Below, in pieces: positions 35,301 through 46,377 of a stretch of 64,000 nt of DNA. Source of the DNA: Theobroma cacao (Eukaryota > Streptophyta > Magnoliopsida > Malvales > Malvaceae); assembly GCF_000208745.1 (NCBI RefSeq), contig NC_030857.1, positions 4,130,714-4,194,713 on the forward strand. Reading direction: 5' to 3'. The notes below the pieces were generated by a model, which was not told where the DNA came from, searched no databases, and saw only the letters and a program-made list of their open reading frames with translations. Position 1 is the stretch's first letter. Each line of letters begins with the position of its first letter. The translations under genes and the position numbers were made by a program.

Positions 35301-38258
35301 AAGATGAAGGTATAATGGGGCATGTATGCAGGTACCTCAAAGGGCTTAAGATTTGTCACCTGCATTACTGAAAGAAGCAGCTAAGAAGGGAGGATGAAAA
35401 AGTACAATTGTATGGCTAGATTAATTGTTCTTAAAGATAAATAGATGGGTTGATTTCCAAGTAATGTTGCTATTGGATACACAAATTAGGTGGTGTTTAA
35501 TTTGTAGTCTAGGAGTCACAATTAGACTTGGGTGCCAACAAATTTACAAGTGCACCTAAAATAAAAAGAAATTTTCTACACTTTGCACAAGTTATACCTG
35601 ACTAGAACTTCTATCACCATCGGAAACCAGACTACTTAGGTTTTCAATCTTCATCTGCTGGTCTATAATGCGCTGCTCACGTTCTTTGTGTAATCTTCTT
35701 TCCTCTTCCAGTTCCATTTCAAGCTTGTCACGCTCTAGTTCATACTGCAAATTGGAATATGAGCAGACAAATCACATATATATGTATATGTTAATAATTG
35801 GTAATACAAGATGATAATCCAGGTTCTGCAATAAACAAATAATGAACCTTGCACCCCGATCATTTGGCTCATTGGTTGGTGCATTATCTCTCTACCTAAA
35901 GTGCCAGGTTCGAATCCCCCCTCCCCAGTTAAAAAATAATAATAATAATAATAATAATGAACCTTAAGCATGTCGTTCCTCAGTTTTAATATCTCTTGCT
36001 CCAGCACCTCAGCATGAGATCCCTGAACAAAGTTAAACAATGTTAGTTTGTTTTTTTTGCTCTCATGTTAGTAGATATGACCTAATCCTCACCTGAAGCT
36101 TCCTGCGTAGCTCCTCTATCTCTAACTTTTGCCTTTTCAGTAAGGCTGCATCCGTCAAAATCTATAAAATAGTTAACCATGATCAGCTTAATGTCAAATT
36201 CATGCCAAATAAATTAAAACAAAAATGAAGAGAAGGAAATAGGAATTATTAGTCTTGTTATTCATATAATATAATAAATATTCCACGATAATGATATACA
36301 GACTAGAGCTGGAGATTCATATATTAGGTGATAAAGTGATCCAATGTAAGAAAATGAACAAACCTCATTCACTTGAGCACAATTAGTAATGCGCTTAGCT
36401 CTGCTAGCAAACAGGAGAGTTCCCTTTGTCTCCTCAACGTGAACCTAAACATATAATATCAAAATTAAACCAAAATGCTCTGTTGAAGATGCCATTTAGT
36501 CTCCACTTCTTCTCAAAAAGAAAAAAAGCCATATGATAATCGCACACACACACAAAATGGAAGGCTACCTCTTCGGGTGCTACAGTACATATAATTGAAG
36601 TTTTGGCATTTCCCCCTAGAGCAGGTTGGAGTATGCGGGTTAACTTGCTATCACGATAAGGAATATGTGCCCTGTACATATAAAAAATTTATACCATTAG
36701 AACATATTAATCTATTCTATATAGATGAAGATACTTCTCACAGGATAAGCAAAGCAATTACCTTTGTTTTGCACCATCACTCAGTTTGTTAATTACATTA
36801 CCAAGAACCATTAAGCTCTTGTTAATGTACTTTCCTTCCTTCAAACGTACTCCGCCAGCGCCAGTCTTCGCAATCCTCTCAGAACCAGCCAAATCTACCA
36901 AATTCTACTTTCAAGTAAAAATGAATTGGCATAAAATTAACAGAACAAAGTAGAAACTTTATAAAAGAACAAAAAAATCTTCAGCATGACTAGATACAAA
37001 CCAAAACAGAGACGCGAATGGCATCGCTGCTTGAATAATCACCAAAAGAGCTGGCATCCTTTCCCTTGCTCTCTATCACCTAGATATGTAAGATAAACAT
37101 CTCCAATATAAAAAGTAATATTCAGCAAATAAATAGAGTAATACTCATGTTCAACAAATATGTTAAAGAACATACCATTCTGAATATTGTATGAGACCTA
37201 CTACTTCGTGCATTCATATTTGTCTCACCAAAATGCCTGTTAACTGTAAAAAAACTAATTTAAATGAAGTATCTTAAAAAAAATGCTGTCCATATAAAAC
37301 GAAGGGCAAAAATAAGAAATTTAAAGAACCTTCTCCTGACTGTAGGAGGTTCATCACTTGTTCAACATTGTTCACAATTTCTTCTCTGAGACCTGCAACG
37401 AAAATCCCACGCTGAAAAAACAAGAAAAATCAGTTATTTTTAGGCATTATGGATACACAATTGAAAGTTAACCAAAGTTTGAAAGATGGCTGACCTCCAA
37501 ACTCTCATGAATTTGCAATTTTTGATTCTCGACCGTGAAAAGGTCGTTAATCTCTTCATTATAAATTTCCATGTAGGAAACTCGGATGAGAAACTCCCGA
37601 TCAGAAATCTGAGAATGTAATTCAACACCAAGAAAATGAAAGTCAAAGCTTTAATTTTGAAAAATGTAAGCACAATTAAAAAAAAAACAGCTTTTGAAAA
37701 AGCCAAATTGATCCTAATTACTAATTACCGTCTGTATTTTATGAAATATATCGTTAACTGCTCGATGAATAATTCCGGGATCGGTTGATGAACCATTCAT
37801 AGTGAAGGTTTTGCCACTGCTCGTTTGTCCGTAAGCAAATGCAGTCCCTAAAAAAATTTAAAAGGTGTAAATATTTAACTAATTGATCAATTTTTTACAC
37901 AGATCATCAAATTAGGGCTAAAAATTTGGAAATTATACCGTTAAAACCGTCGACAGCCGCATGAATAATATCCTTGGTAAGAAGCTCGTAAACCTTCGCA
38001 TTTGAGCAACTCTCATCGAAGACATGATCTAAAACAAAATAAGAAAATTTTCAAGGATTGAGAATTCGATTTAAAGAACAAAAAAGGAAAAGCAGGGGGA
38101 AAATGTAATTTACCGAAAGAGTAAGAAATGCCAGAAATTGGAGTGCCTTGGATTTTGTGAAGAGAGATTCCGTTATCATCGACTCTCCAGTAAGTTCCAG
38201 AAGAAATTTCTTCGGAAATCGAAGGTCTAACTCTCACCGCTACGCAGATCTTCTCCAT
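32332..38258 (-). CDS. KIN7N: Kinesin-7 (CENP-E-like) motor protein
   Basis: Plus-end-directed microtubule motor family acting in mitosis or cytokinesis. Nineteen exons, transcription order: 38258-38114, 38028-37939, 37847-37729, 37608-37495, 37411-37330, 37243-37176, 37079-37002, 36904-36762, 36671-36569, 36444-36364, 36161-36093, 36022-35963, 35744-35598, 35359-35336, 34967-34695, 34553-34467, 34050-33892, 33793-33524, 32757-32332; phases are continuous, 845 aa. An N-terminal motor ([12 protein letters not shown]) has P-loop GQTSSGKT (85-92), switch I NARSSRSH (194-201) and switch II DLAGSE (236-241). The neck [20 protein letters not shown] precedes coiled coils. The last exon is a long coiled coil ([20 protein letters not shown]). 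All nucleotide-binding residues are intact. It matches the Arabidopsis At1g59540 type (KIN-7N by current naming, from memory). A SINE lies in the intron at 35745-35962. Confidence 0.95.
35838..35965 (+). mobile_element. tRNA-derived SINE in a kinesin intron, with target-site duplication
   Basis: The body (about 35851-35952) has an RNA polymerase III promoter: A-box-like TGGCTCATTGGTTGG and B box GGTTCGAATCC. It ends in an (AAT)n tail. The 13-base sequence AATAATGAACCTT flanks both sides (35838-35850 and 35953-35965). The right copy contains the GT donor and last three bases of kinesin exon 35963-36022; the left copy is a duplicate of that donor. The element is antisense to the kinesin. Its short length (about 100 bases) suggests either a minimal SINE family or 5'-complete, truncated insertion. 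Confidence 0.85.
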
Positions 38259-41200
38259 TTTTCCCTTTCCTTCTTTGGAGTGTTTCTTTTTTTTTAAACG
38301 TTGGGTCGCAGAGCGCAGAGGCGGGATCTTTTATGCTCTGTGAAGGGGGAGGAACTGGATTTGAATATTTTGGGTTGACGGGAATACCCTTAAGATTAAG
38401 TGTTTATGACGTTGGAGGATCGGGGATTGGGACCCGCTAGAATGGGTCCTTGGGGCCCATATTTTGTTTGGGTTATGTGACAATTTGTCTTTCCCACAAT
38501 AAAAAAAATTAGAAAAATCTTGCAAAAATTTTGAAACTATTAAATCTTTTTGGTTATTAAGACCCCACACCAACAATATTTTTTACAATTTTTATAGTTA
38601 ATAAATAGTATTCTTGAACAATTGGAGAAAATATTTGACGTGCGACAACATTTTGGGTTCAAATTGAAAATTTTTTTTCTTTGATATTGGAACAAATTTG
38701 GAAGTTGATCGTATGGCATTTTGTATTAAATGCTTAAAGTATAGAAATCAAATCATGTCAATAAAATATGTGCCAAATATTTTTGGTACAGATATTAACA
38801 AATGAATACTCAATATATACATCATCGCTACAAAATAATAATAATTTTAAAATTATTATTTTATATCAAACGAAACTTCGTTAATAATTTTAAAAAGGAA
38901 AATATCGTCTTTGTCTGTGGTCATGGCCCATGGCATCAACATTGCCACAGGCCCCAGCAAGGAAGTTTTAAGACCCAATTTTAACATGTGTATGGACGTT
39001 ACATTAAGCCCGTATAGTTGTAAGGGCCAAGTTGGCCTAGCCTAATTGGAGATATTAAAACCTCTATCATTATTTCATTTATAATTAGTTAGTAATTAAG
39101 CTTAGATTAAAGAAAATTTAATATAGGACTCCATTTTGAGTTATGCCTCAGCCATAAAACCAATAATAACTAGTTATAAACCATTAATTTATAGAATTTA
39201 TGTAACACGAGATGATTAATAAATATAGTTCCTCTCTTTGTGGATTGTAAAAAAGAATGAAGTTCTCTTTTAATCAAAAAAAGAAAAAAGATTGTCAAAA
39301 AAATTTAAGCAATCAATACAATTTTTTTTTCTGATATAAGAGAATGAATTTACATGTTGTATGAATTAATATACATGAAATTTGTATGAAAGACTTTGGT
39401 TGACCACCGACCACTTAATTTCATAGAAAAATAATTAATCAAAATTAATTGTTCATGGTCCTTATTGCACCACCTCAAGAAAGTTCCATATTTCAAAAAG
39501 AAAGAAAGAATACCTTTGTTGTAAAGTCTACAATTGATGCCATAATTAGTGGATGATAACAAAGATGAGTTGGACAAGGCTTCAATTTTAAAGTATTTCT
39601 CACCCAAAGCAAGGAAAAAAAGAAAGAAAAAGAAACATTTACAAATCAGTGAAGTACGATGATATCATATACTGTCCTTGCCAAATGTCCTTGCCAAATG
39701 CATGTAATTGAGTCGATTTTATACCTTAATGATACATGAACGAATTCTCAGTCAAAAAAGGGATACCGCTTGTTAACTTTGTGAAACCCTCTCTTTACCA
39801 TTCATTCTTCTTTTTGTTTTTTTTTTCATTTGTTTAGCTGAGCTTCTGAGAACTTGCAAATTAAGAAAGAGACAAGAGAGGAGGTCACCATATATCGAGT
39901 TTTTTGCAGCAAACTTTGGGTGGTGTGAGATGATCTTAAGCTGGGAATTAAGCAGAAAGACAGGAACCGACCATTTGTCAACATATAAGCCAACTTCAGG
40001 AATATATGCAGAAAAGCAATGGAATATCATCTTTGAAATTTGGGTACTGATCAGATCATCAACTCATGGCAAAAGAAGACTGGCTCTTAGTCAATTATGT
40101 TTATTTTCTCGTCCATCTTTATTTATTTTTGTGGTTGGATAATCAAATCTATCTTTTCTTTTTGTGTTTTCTAATTTTTTTGGTTGATATGATGGGGGCT
40201 ACAGATCCACAGTATCCAAATCCATTCCCTGCACCTGGATAAAAGAGGCCCCGTCATCCTGGGAAATTTCAGAGGAATAAATAAACTAATAATTGTCGTG
40301 GTGTAGGGACATGCATGCTTTTTTAACGCAAATTGGTTTTTCCAAGTGAAAAACCAAGTCCCATTTGTTGTTCATTCATTGTCTACGAAGGTTTAGTCTT
40401 TACATCATAATCCATTACAAAATCTCACTAACAAAAGGGAAAAATGAAAAAGACAAAGATAAAAAGAAGGCTAGGGTTTCTTTGCTTTTTTGACTCGCAT
40501 GTATTCGGTTGGTTCGTTTAAAGTTCCAATTTTTTATGGTTGTGGACTTGTCTAAAAGTTTCTTTCTTTTCTTTTTTTTTTTGTTCTTTTAATTTAAATT
40601 TTCATGGGTGGGGTATTAAGCTATATACTTTCATGAGTTTAGACCTTTAACAACTGGAATATTCCAGATAGTAATCATATTTCATAAGATGACAGGCAGA
40701 AATATGTGACAAATCTCATCAAATTTTGATTGTAAAGGATGAGAAGACTTAATATCATGTTAAAGGATGGAGATTATCAACTTTCTTTTGTCTTTCCCCC
40801 ATCCTGCAAAATAGCACATGATTTGTTCTTAAACATTGAGGTGACTTTTGCTTTTTTTCCCCCAAACATTGTTAAATATTGAAAGGGGTAAGGAAAAGTG
40901 AAGATTTGCCAAGGAAAGTAGTGAACTCTGATTGAAATTATAATGATTTCATTGTGCATTTTTATGGGTAATTAGATGTACTAATTTTGGAAGTTCCCCT
41001 TGCAACCTCATCCTTCCTGTTTTGGTATGAATTCAACTATTCAAGTGCATTACAAAATACCTTTATTATTGCGATTCTTTTTGAATAGAAAAATAATATT
41101 AAAAGGGTCTTTTTTTTTTCTATATTAGATAAATGTAAAAGCTCATTATATATGATGAGATAATTCTCAATCTCCTCTTTTCAATATTAAGATTTTTAGA

Positions 41201-42463
41201 TTCCTATAAATCGATGAGATAATCATACATACTTACAATTAACTTAAGTATAGCTTATGGCGAAAGGGTTACTTTGCATTTAATTAGCTTACCTGTTGGA
41301 ATTTGGTTTAATGGAGAGTTAAAATTCAAAACTCATATCCCTTAATTTCCTTATTAACTATATATATTGAAAAAAGACATGGATAGTTTACATCAATAGA
41401 ACCCATTAACCTTGAACATGTCGGAATCTAAACTCAAGTATTGAGGGAAAGGAGGTTAAAAATACAATAAGCTGAATTGAAGTTTTCGACAATCCACTTA
41501 AAATGTGAATTAATAATTGAATTTTTAATGAAGGTCAACATTAAAAGAGATACACCAATTTTATTTTTTTTTTCATAAAATTGTAAATAAATAAGGTGAA
41601 AAGTCTTTGCATCATGCAAAGCACTAATAAATGAGGGGAGATGGAATATATATTTATTCAACATTTCACCAGATAATGAATACATTACTTGTCCAAAGTC
41701 CATATATTTATTGCTCTTAGATGACATTTGTGACAGAAAGCTAGCAACTCCTAGCACATAATCTATTGATTTTGTCACGTTGAATTATTACGGCAACATT
41801 TTTACCACGACTAACAAGTTAAAAATAAAAAAAATGCCTAATTAGAGCCTATCAAATTCTACATCGAACTCTCACTTAAGCTGCTATATCAACTTGAGCA
41901 CATGATCGTTCTATGTATTTTTATTAAAAGAAAACTATAGCTTCAGTCGTGGGGATCTCTTAAAATTTTATAAGCTTTAACGCAAGAAGCCTACAAACCG
42001 CCCACGAAAATTATACCAAACCACACGTACAGATCCCTGAGTGCGCTTCAAATTTTTGTCGGTTGCTCCTTTTGTGGCAAAGAGAAGTTTAATAAATTCG
42101 TCAAACATTTTAATTCAATCCCATAGTAATTCTTCATTAAAAGACGAAATAAAGCATCGCATTCAGTATATACAAAAACCATTTACTCTTCTAACTAGCT
42201 AGCAAGACACATGCAAAAGCTGCTAAAAAGAAAAATCCTCATAGCAAAAAAAAGGTAAGACGACTTGAAGATCTTTTTACATGATAATAACGTGGGGTTT
42301 ATCAAAAACCACCACCTTTTTTCTGACCAAATGTTGCCTAAGAAGAGAAAGCTCAAACTCTTTCATTTGCTTTTCAAATTTTCCAATGGTTTTCATTTAA
42401 TTTAAGAGCTTTTTTATTGGGGATGTGATCGCATTTTAGTTAAGTTAAAAGCTTCAATGCAGG
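38259..42463. other. Intergenic region between the kinesin promoter and the bZIP 3' end
   Basis: The first several hundred bases are the kinesin leader and promoter. The remainder is AT-rich, with only short frames lacking domains. A 13-base duplication (CCTTGCCAAATG, about 39675-39700) was noted. Nothing else is supported over about 4 kb. Confidence 0.6.
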
Positions 42464-42889
42464 CTATTGTGACTGCATGGCGGCTAAAGTCCAGTATAGA
42501 TCCAAGAGTTTGGCCCAAAGAGCTTCGGATTCGGATCTTAACTGTTCATTTTCTCGCCATACAACGTGACAATGATTAATAACTAAACTTAGCCGGTTCT
42601 TAAGCTGCTGGTTCTCTCTGTTCAACCGGTTCACTTCCTCCGTGACGTTCTCCAGGTGCCTCTTCTTTCGCCAACGCGACCGCCTCGCCGACTCTCGGTT
42701 TGATATCATGCGTCTTTGCTTCCTCTCATCCGCTGAATATATCGCCCGACTCGAACCTTCTGAACCAGAGTTTGGACTAATCGGTTCATCAGTTTCAAGA
42801 TAAGATAATAACTCTTCAACTTCTTCAGGTGTAAAGACGGTTTCATGAACCGGTAACTGAAATTGAACTGCTTCTTCAGTGACGGACAT
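42464..42889 (-). CDS. bZIP4: Basic leucine zipper transcription factor (bZIP4-like, group S)
   Basis: Single-exon DNA-binding protein of 141 aa, dimerising through a leucine zipper. The start is the ATG at 42889 (MSVTEEAVQF); the frame upstream runs through a poly-T leader and gives an implausible Phe run. An acidic N-terminal part (FTPEEVEELLSYLETDEP) precedes the basic region, residues about 56-80: RKQRRMISNRESARRSRWRKK with the N-x7-R core (NRESARRSR), then heptads with hydrophobic residues through NRLNRENQQLKNRL. It lacks introns, as usual for group S bZIPs. Note Trp rather than Met after RRSR. It lies next to the kinesin, matching the bZIP4 position in Arabidopsis as I recall it. The leader shows no sucrose-control uORF. 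Confidence 0.88.
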   Translation of the reverse strand: MSVTEEAVQFQLPVHETVFTPEEVEELLSYLETDEPISPNSGSEGSSRAIYSADERKQRRMISNRESARRSRWRKKRHLENVTEEVNRLNRENQQLKNRLSLVINHCHVVWRENEQLRSESEALWAKLLDLYWTLAAMQSQ

Positions 42890-45088
42890 TGAGTTAATTA
42901 ATCCAAACCACTTACCACAAAAAAAAAAAAAAAAACACAAGGGTTTAAAGCAAACCAACCAAAATGAGGCTAGAAAAGAAAAAACAAAGAAGAAAAAAGC
43001 GGTTTTAAATTGATACTAGGAAGGAAGAGAAGAGGGGAAAAGGGAAGGATCGAAGAGGAGGGGGAGGGTTTTTAACGAGGAGAGTGAAGGAACAAGTGGG
43101 GTCCTTGTAAACAAAAGATTTTGGAAGGTGGACACCTTTTCCAAAGCATTGTTAAATTACTAACAATTTCTTTTTTAAAATTATTCATGGTTTATTTTTT
43201 TTTTAACATAAAGGTAGTGGGGGTCATATTTTTCATACTTTTTTTTTTTTTTTCCACAGAGAATTGGTGGGTTTTGGCCCCTGGGGCAAGCTTAGGTTTA
43301 CCTTAATCACGAAGAATCAAACAAGAACAGATAAAAAAAAAAAAACAAAACTGCTCGAAAAGTGATGTTTATTAGAAAGGCAAAGACGAGAAGTCATGTG
43401 GGATACGCAGGGGGCGAAAGGTGGCTGCACCAAAAAATTTTTTTCAAAGAGAAAATTTAAAGGATGAAATAAAGGTGTTGCTAGAGATCTTCGAGGGTCT
43501 ACTAAGTAGGGGTTACGTGGATTTTGTCGGTAAGCGGTTGGTAACATGAAACGCAAATGTAATGTAATGGGAGAGGTCTCCAAAATCTATTTTCGTAAGG
43601 AATGTATTGCGGATTGAAAGAGTTATACGTACAGTTGAAGACACTATATAGACAACAAGTTCGTAGTTTAGCTTCTTAATTCCTTAGTACAATGATTGTG
43701 GGGTGAGCATTGCATGTGGGAGAAAAGACAATGCCAAGACATTCTTTTAGTTTTTTTTTTTTTCTCTTAATTGGAAAAGTCTTCTATTCCCAGCTACTGT
43801 ATATTTATTTTAATTATACTGAGAACCCTAACATTTTTAAGTTACATTTTTAAAGTTTTTGTGGGGAATTAGAATTGCCTTTTGTTTTAGCCTACCTGAC
43901 TTATTTTAGCCCCAAAATCAGAGTGGTTTGCTTTTCTTTTCACTCTATTCTTTATTAATTTAAAATTGTTTCCACAGTAGTGCAGATTCCAGGGTAGTTT
44001 TCTTAGTTGGTCTTCTTGGAAGTTGGGAACATAGTTCTTTTTTTTTTTTTTATGGGGATCTTGGAAGTTTTTCTTTATTTGGCAGTTAGTTTTCGTTTTA
44101 GCATGGCAGCTACCCATTCGGAAAAGCCACTGTCCTATGTGTGTAGTGGAGGCTAACATGCACACGATCCATCTGCTACGCTAATGCTACTATATTTAAT
44201 TTCATTTGCAGTACTCTGCAAGAGGTAATTTGAACCCTTTTTCTTTTTTTATGAAAGTGAGCTCAATAACCATAAGCCACCCCTTTTTCACTTAACTGCT
44301 TTGATTAACATATACATATATATAAGGAAGTTGGCTTCATGTGCTGGAAGGATATAAGCCTTCTTTTTTTGCTTAATGCCATTTAGCTTTGTTGCGCTTT
44401 AGTAATTTAATGACGAATCGACTTGAGTAAAATTTTCTTATGATTTATGTCACTGGTTTTTGAAAGACATAAAGTTAAGGAGGGCCCAACTAGGATTTTC
44501 GTAGGATATCATTGTTTCAACTTTTAACCTGCTTGGAGGTGGGCGAAGCCCAAAAGTAGTTAATTTCTTTGCCACACTCGAAGCGTCAACATTTCCCTCA
44601 AATGCAAAACCCTGTGTTTTGGAAAAGTTAAAAGACTAAGCAATCGTTTCGAAGCCCTTGGCCAATAGCCTATGCCCATGCGTCCAAACCCTAGAAGCCC
44701 TTTGCCATCTGTGGGTTTTACTTCAGCCGCAGGCAACCAAGTGTGGAGCCTCTCTCTCCCATGTGCACACGAAAAGGCAATTGCAAGGACATTGTACCCC
44801 GAACATGAAATCCCAAATGCCTTTTCGTTTAATCACATTCTCAATTTGATAATTCAAAGACTTAAACTTTGTTTTCGTTTATTAATTTACAAGCCTGAAA
44901 TTAACACGTCAGCCAAATAATTAACATATTAAAAAAAATCAAAGAGATCATATAACATGGCTAAAAATATCATGTATTAAAATTTTATTAAATGTTTTGA
45001 CTATTTGATTAACAGTAATAGTCTTCCATTTGCAAACTAATAGACAAACAAGCAAGTTAACACAAAGGGTAACACGGTCCACAAGGAT
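42890..45088. other. Intergenic region upstream of the bZIP gene
   Basis: The first ~150 bases are a pyrimidine-rich bZIP leader with a poly-T tract (plus-strand poly-A at 42920-42938). The rest includes several homopolymer T runs. Two overlapping plus-strand frames at 44658-44920 have no domain support. No other gene is seen. Confidence 0.6.
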
Positions 45089-45096
45089 CAAAAGTA

Positions 45097-45754
45097 GATT
45101 TGATAATTTTAAACACGATACGAGAAGATACAAGTTAAACAAGTTTTTGGTTTAATCTTAACGTGTTTCGTGTATTAACGTATCTGACATGACAAATACG
45201 TTTAAAACACGTTTACTTAATCGTGTTATAGTGTTTAATCGTATTATCGTGTTTAAACGTGTATACGTGACACATTTATTAACTTATTAAAAATTAATAG
45301 TTAAAAACTATTTTAACTTTATACAAATAATTTTAAATAATTATTTTAATAAGTTCTTTTATTTTATAAAAAGTATAATGTAATTATACATGGTCAACCA
45401 TAATTTTTAACTTTTGGTGATTATTTGATGTTATTATTATTTTTATTTTATTATAATTATTTTTATAATTATAAATTTTAAATTTAAATAATAAAAATAT
45501 ATTTAATTGTAAATATTTTTATTTAATCGTGTTAAACGTGTTATTAATTGTGTCGTGTCGTACATTGACACGTTTAATAAACGTGTTAATTGTGTCGTGT
45601 TGTGTCACACGTGTATTAAACGTGTATGTGTACGTGTTTTAAATTTAAGACACGAATATTAAACGTATCGTGTTCGTGTTTAATCTTAATGTATTTCGTG
45701 TTTAATCGTATATGACACGTTTACGACACGTTAATACGAATTGACAAATTTAAC
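45097..45754. mobile_element. Non-autonomous MITE-like element with 8-bp target duplication
   Basis: A block dense in CGTGTTTAA/TTAAACACG words, unlike its surroundings, is bounded by perfect direct repeats CAAAAGTA at 45089-45096 and 45755-45762. The ends are imperfect inverted repeats: GATTTGATAATTTTAAACACG at the left and GTTAAATTTGTCAATTCG (reverse complement) at the right. Eight-base duplications are typical of hAT-type elements. No transposase frame is present. The centre is AT-rich. The family is not one I can name. Confidence 0.65.
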
Positions 45755-45956
45755 CAAAAGTAATGCACATAAAAGTTTTCCCAAGCAGATGTCTAGTTAA
45801 GGATTGCATAATTTAACTTGTTTTGGCAAAAGTAAATTTGATAGCATGGAAAGCCATAGTAAAGTAGCTAACACAGAATTGAACTGGTTGATCAATGAGA
45901 AAAACAACTCCCAACAGTTAGAAAGGTGAGAAAGCACTCGAAACTTCGAAAATATG

Positions 45957-45973
45957 CACACACACACACACAC
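45957..45973. repeat. CA dinucleotide microsatellite
   Basis: CACACA tract downstream of the KIAA0930-homologue 3' end. Simple repeat; no function inferred. Confidence 0.85.
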
Positions 45974-46377
45974 CCACAAAATCCTCAGTCTTTTAAAACT
46001 TTTAGGGCTAGCTCAATGAAACAATCCCTATGAAAATGGAAATACTAGTGCTAAGCGATAGACTTGCCATAGAAGAGACAGGAAAGTCGAATGTAAATCC
46101 TCTGAATTCATTAGGGATGTAATAAAACAATCTGATACAATGAAGTCACGTAAAGAACAGACTAGCATTTACAGTTAATAAGATACATTTATTCAACATA
46201 CAGCCCTGAGACACCCAAACCCACACCAATATATGTGGAGACAGAATCTCCTTTCATGCTCTGGAAAGTGGAAATTTGGACATTCTTTGCAAGTGCACTT
46301 CTCGAATGCTTTTTCCTTCTGCAGGTTGTGTCTAATCATCTGTTTCGCAGATTTTGGCAACAGGGAATACAAGAAAA

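Noticed and set aside
35860..35930. A functional tRNA gene suggested by GGTTCGAATCC
   Set aside because: No acceptor-stem pairing is evident and an AAT tail with target duplication follows; it is a tRNA-derived SINE, not a tRNA.
44658..44920. Overlapping plus-strand frames MANSLCPCV... and MPMRPNPRS...
   Set aside because: Two competing frames with no domain or repeat unit; not supportable as a gene.
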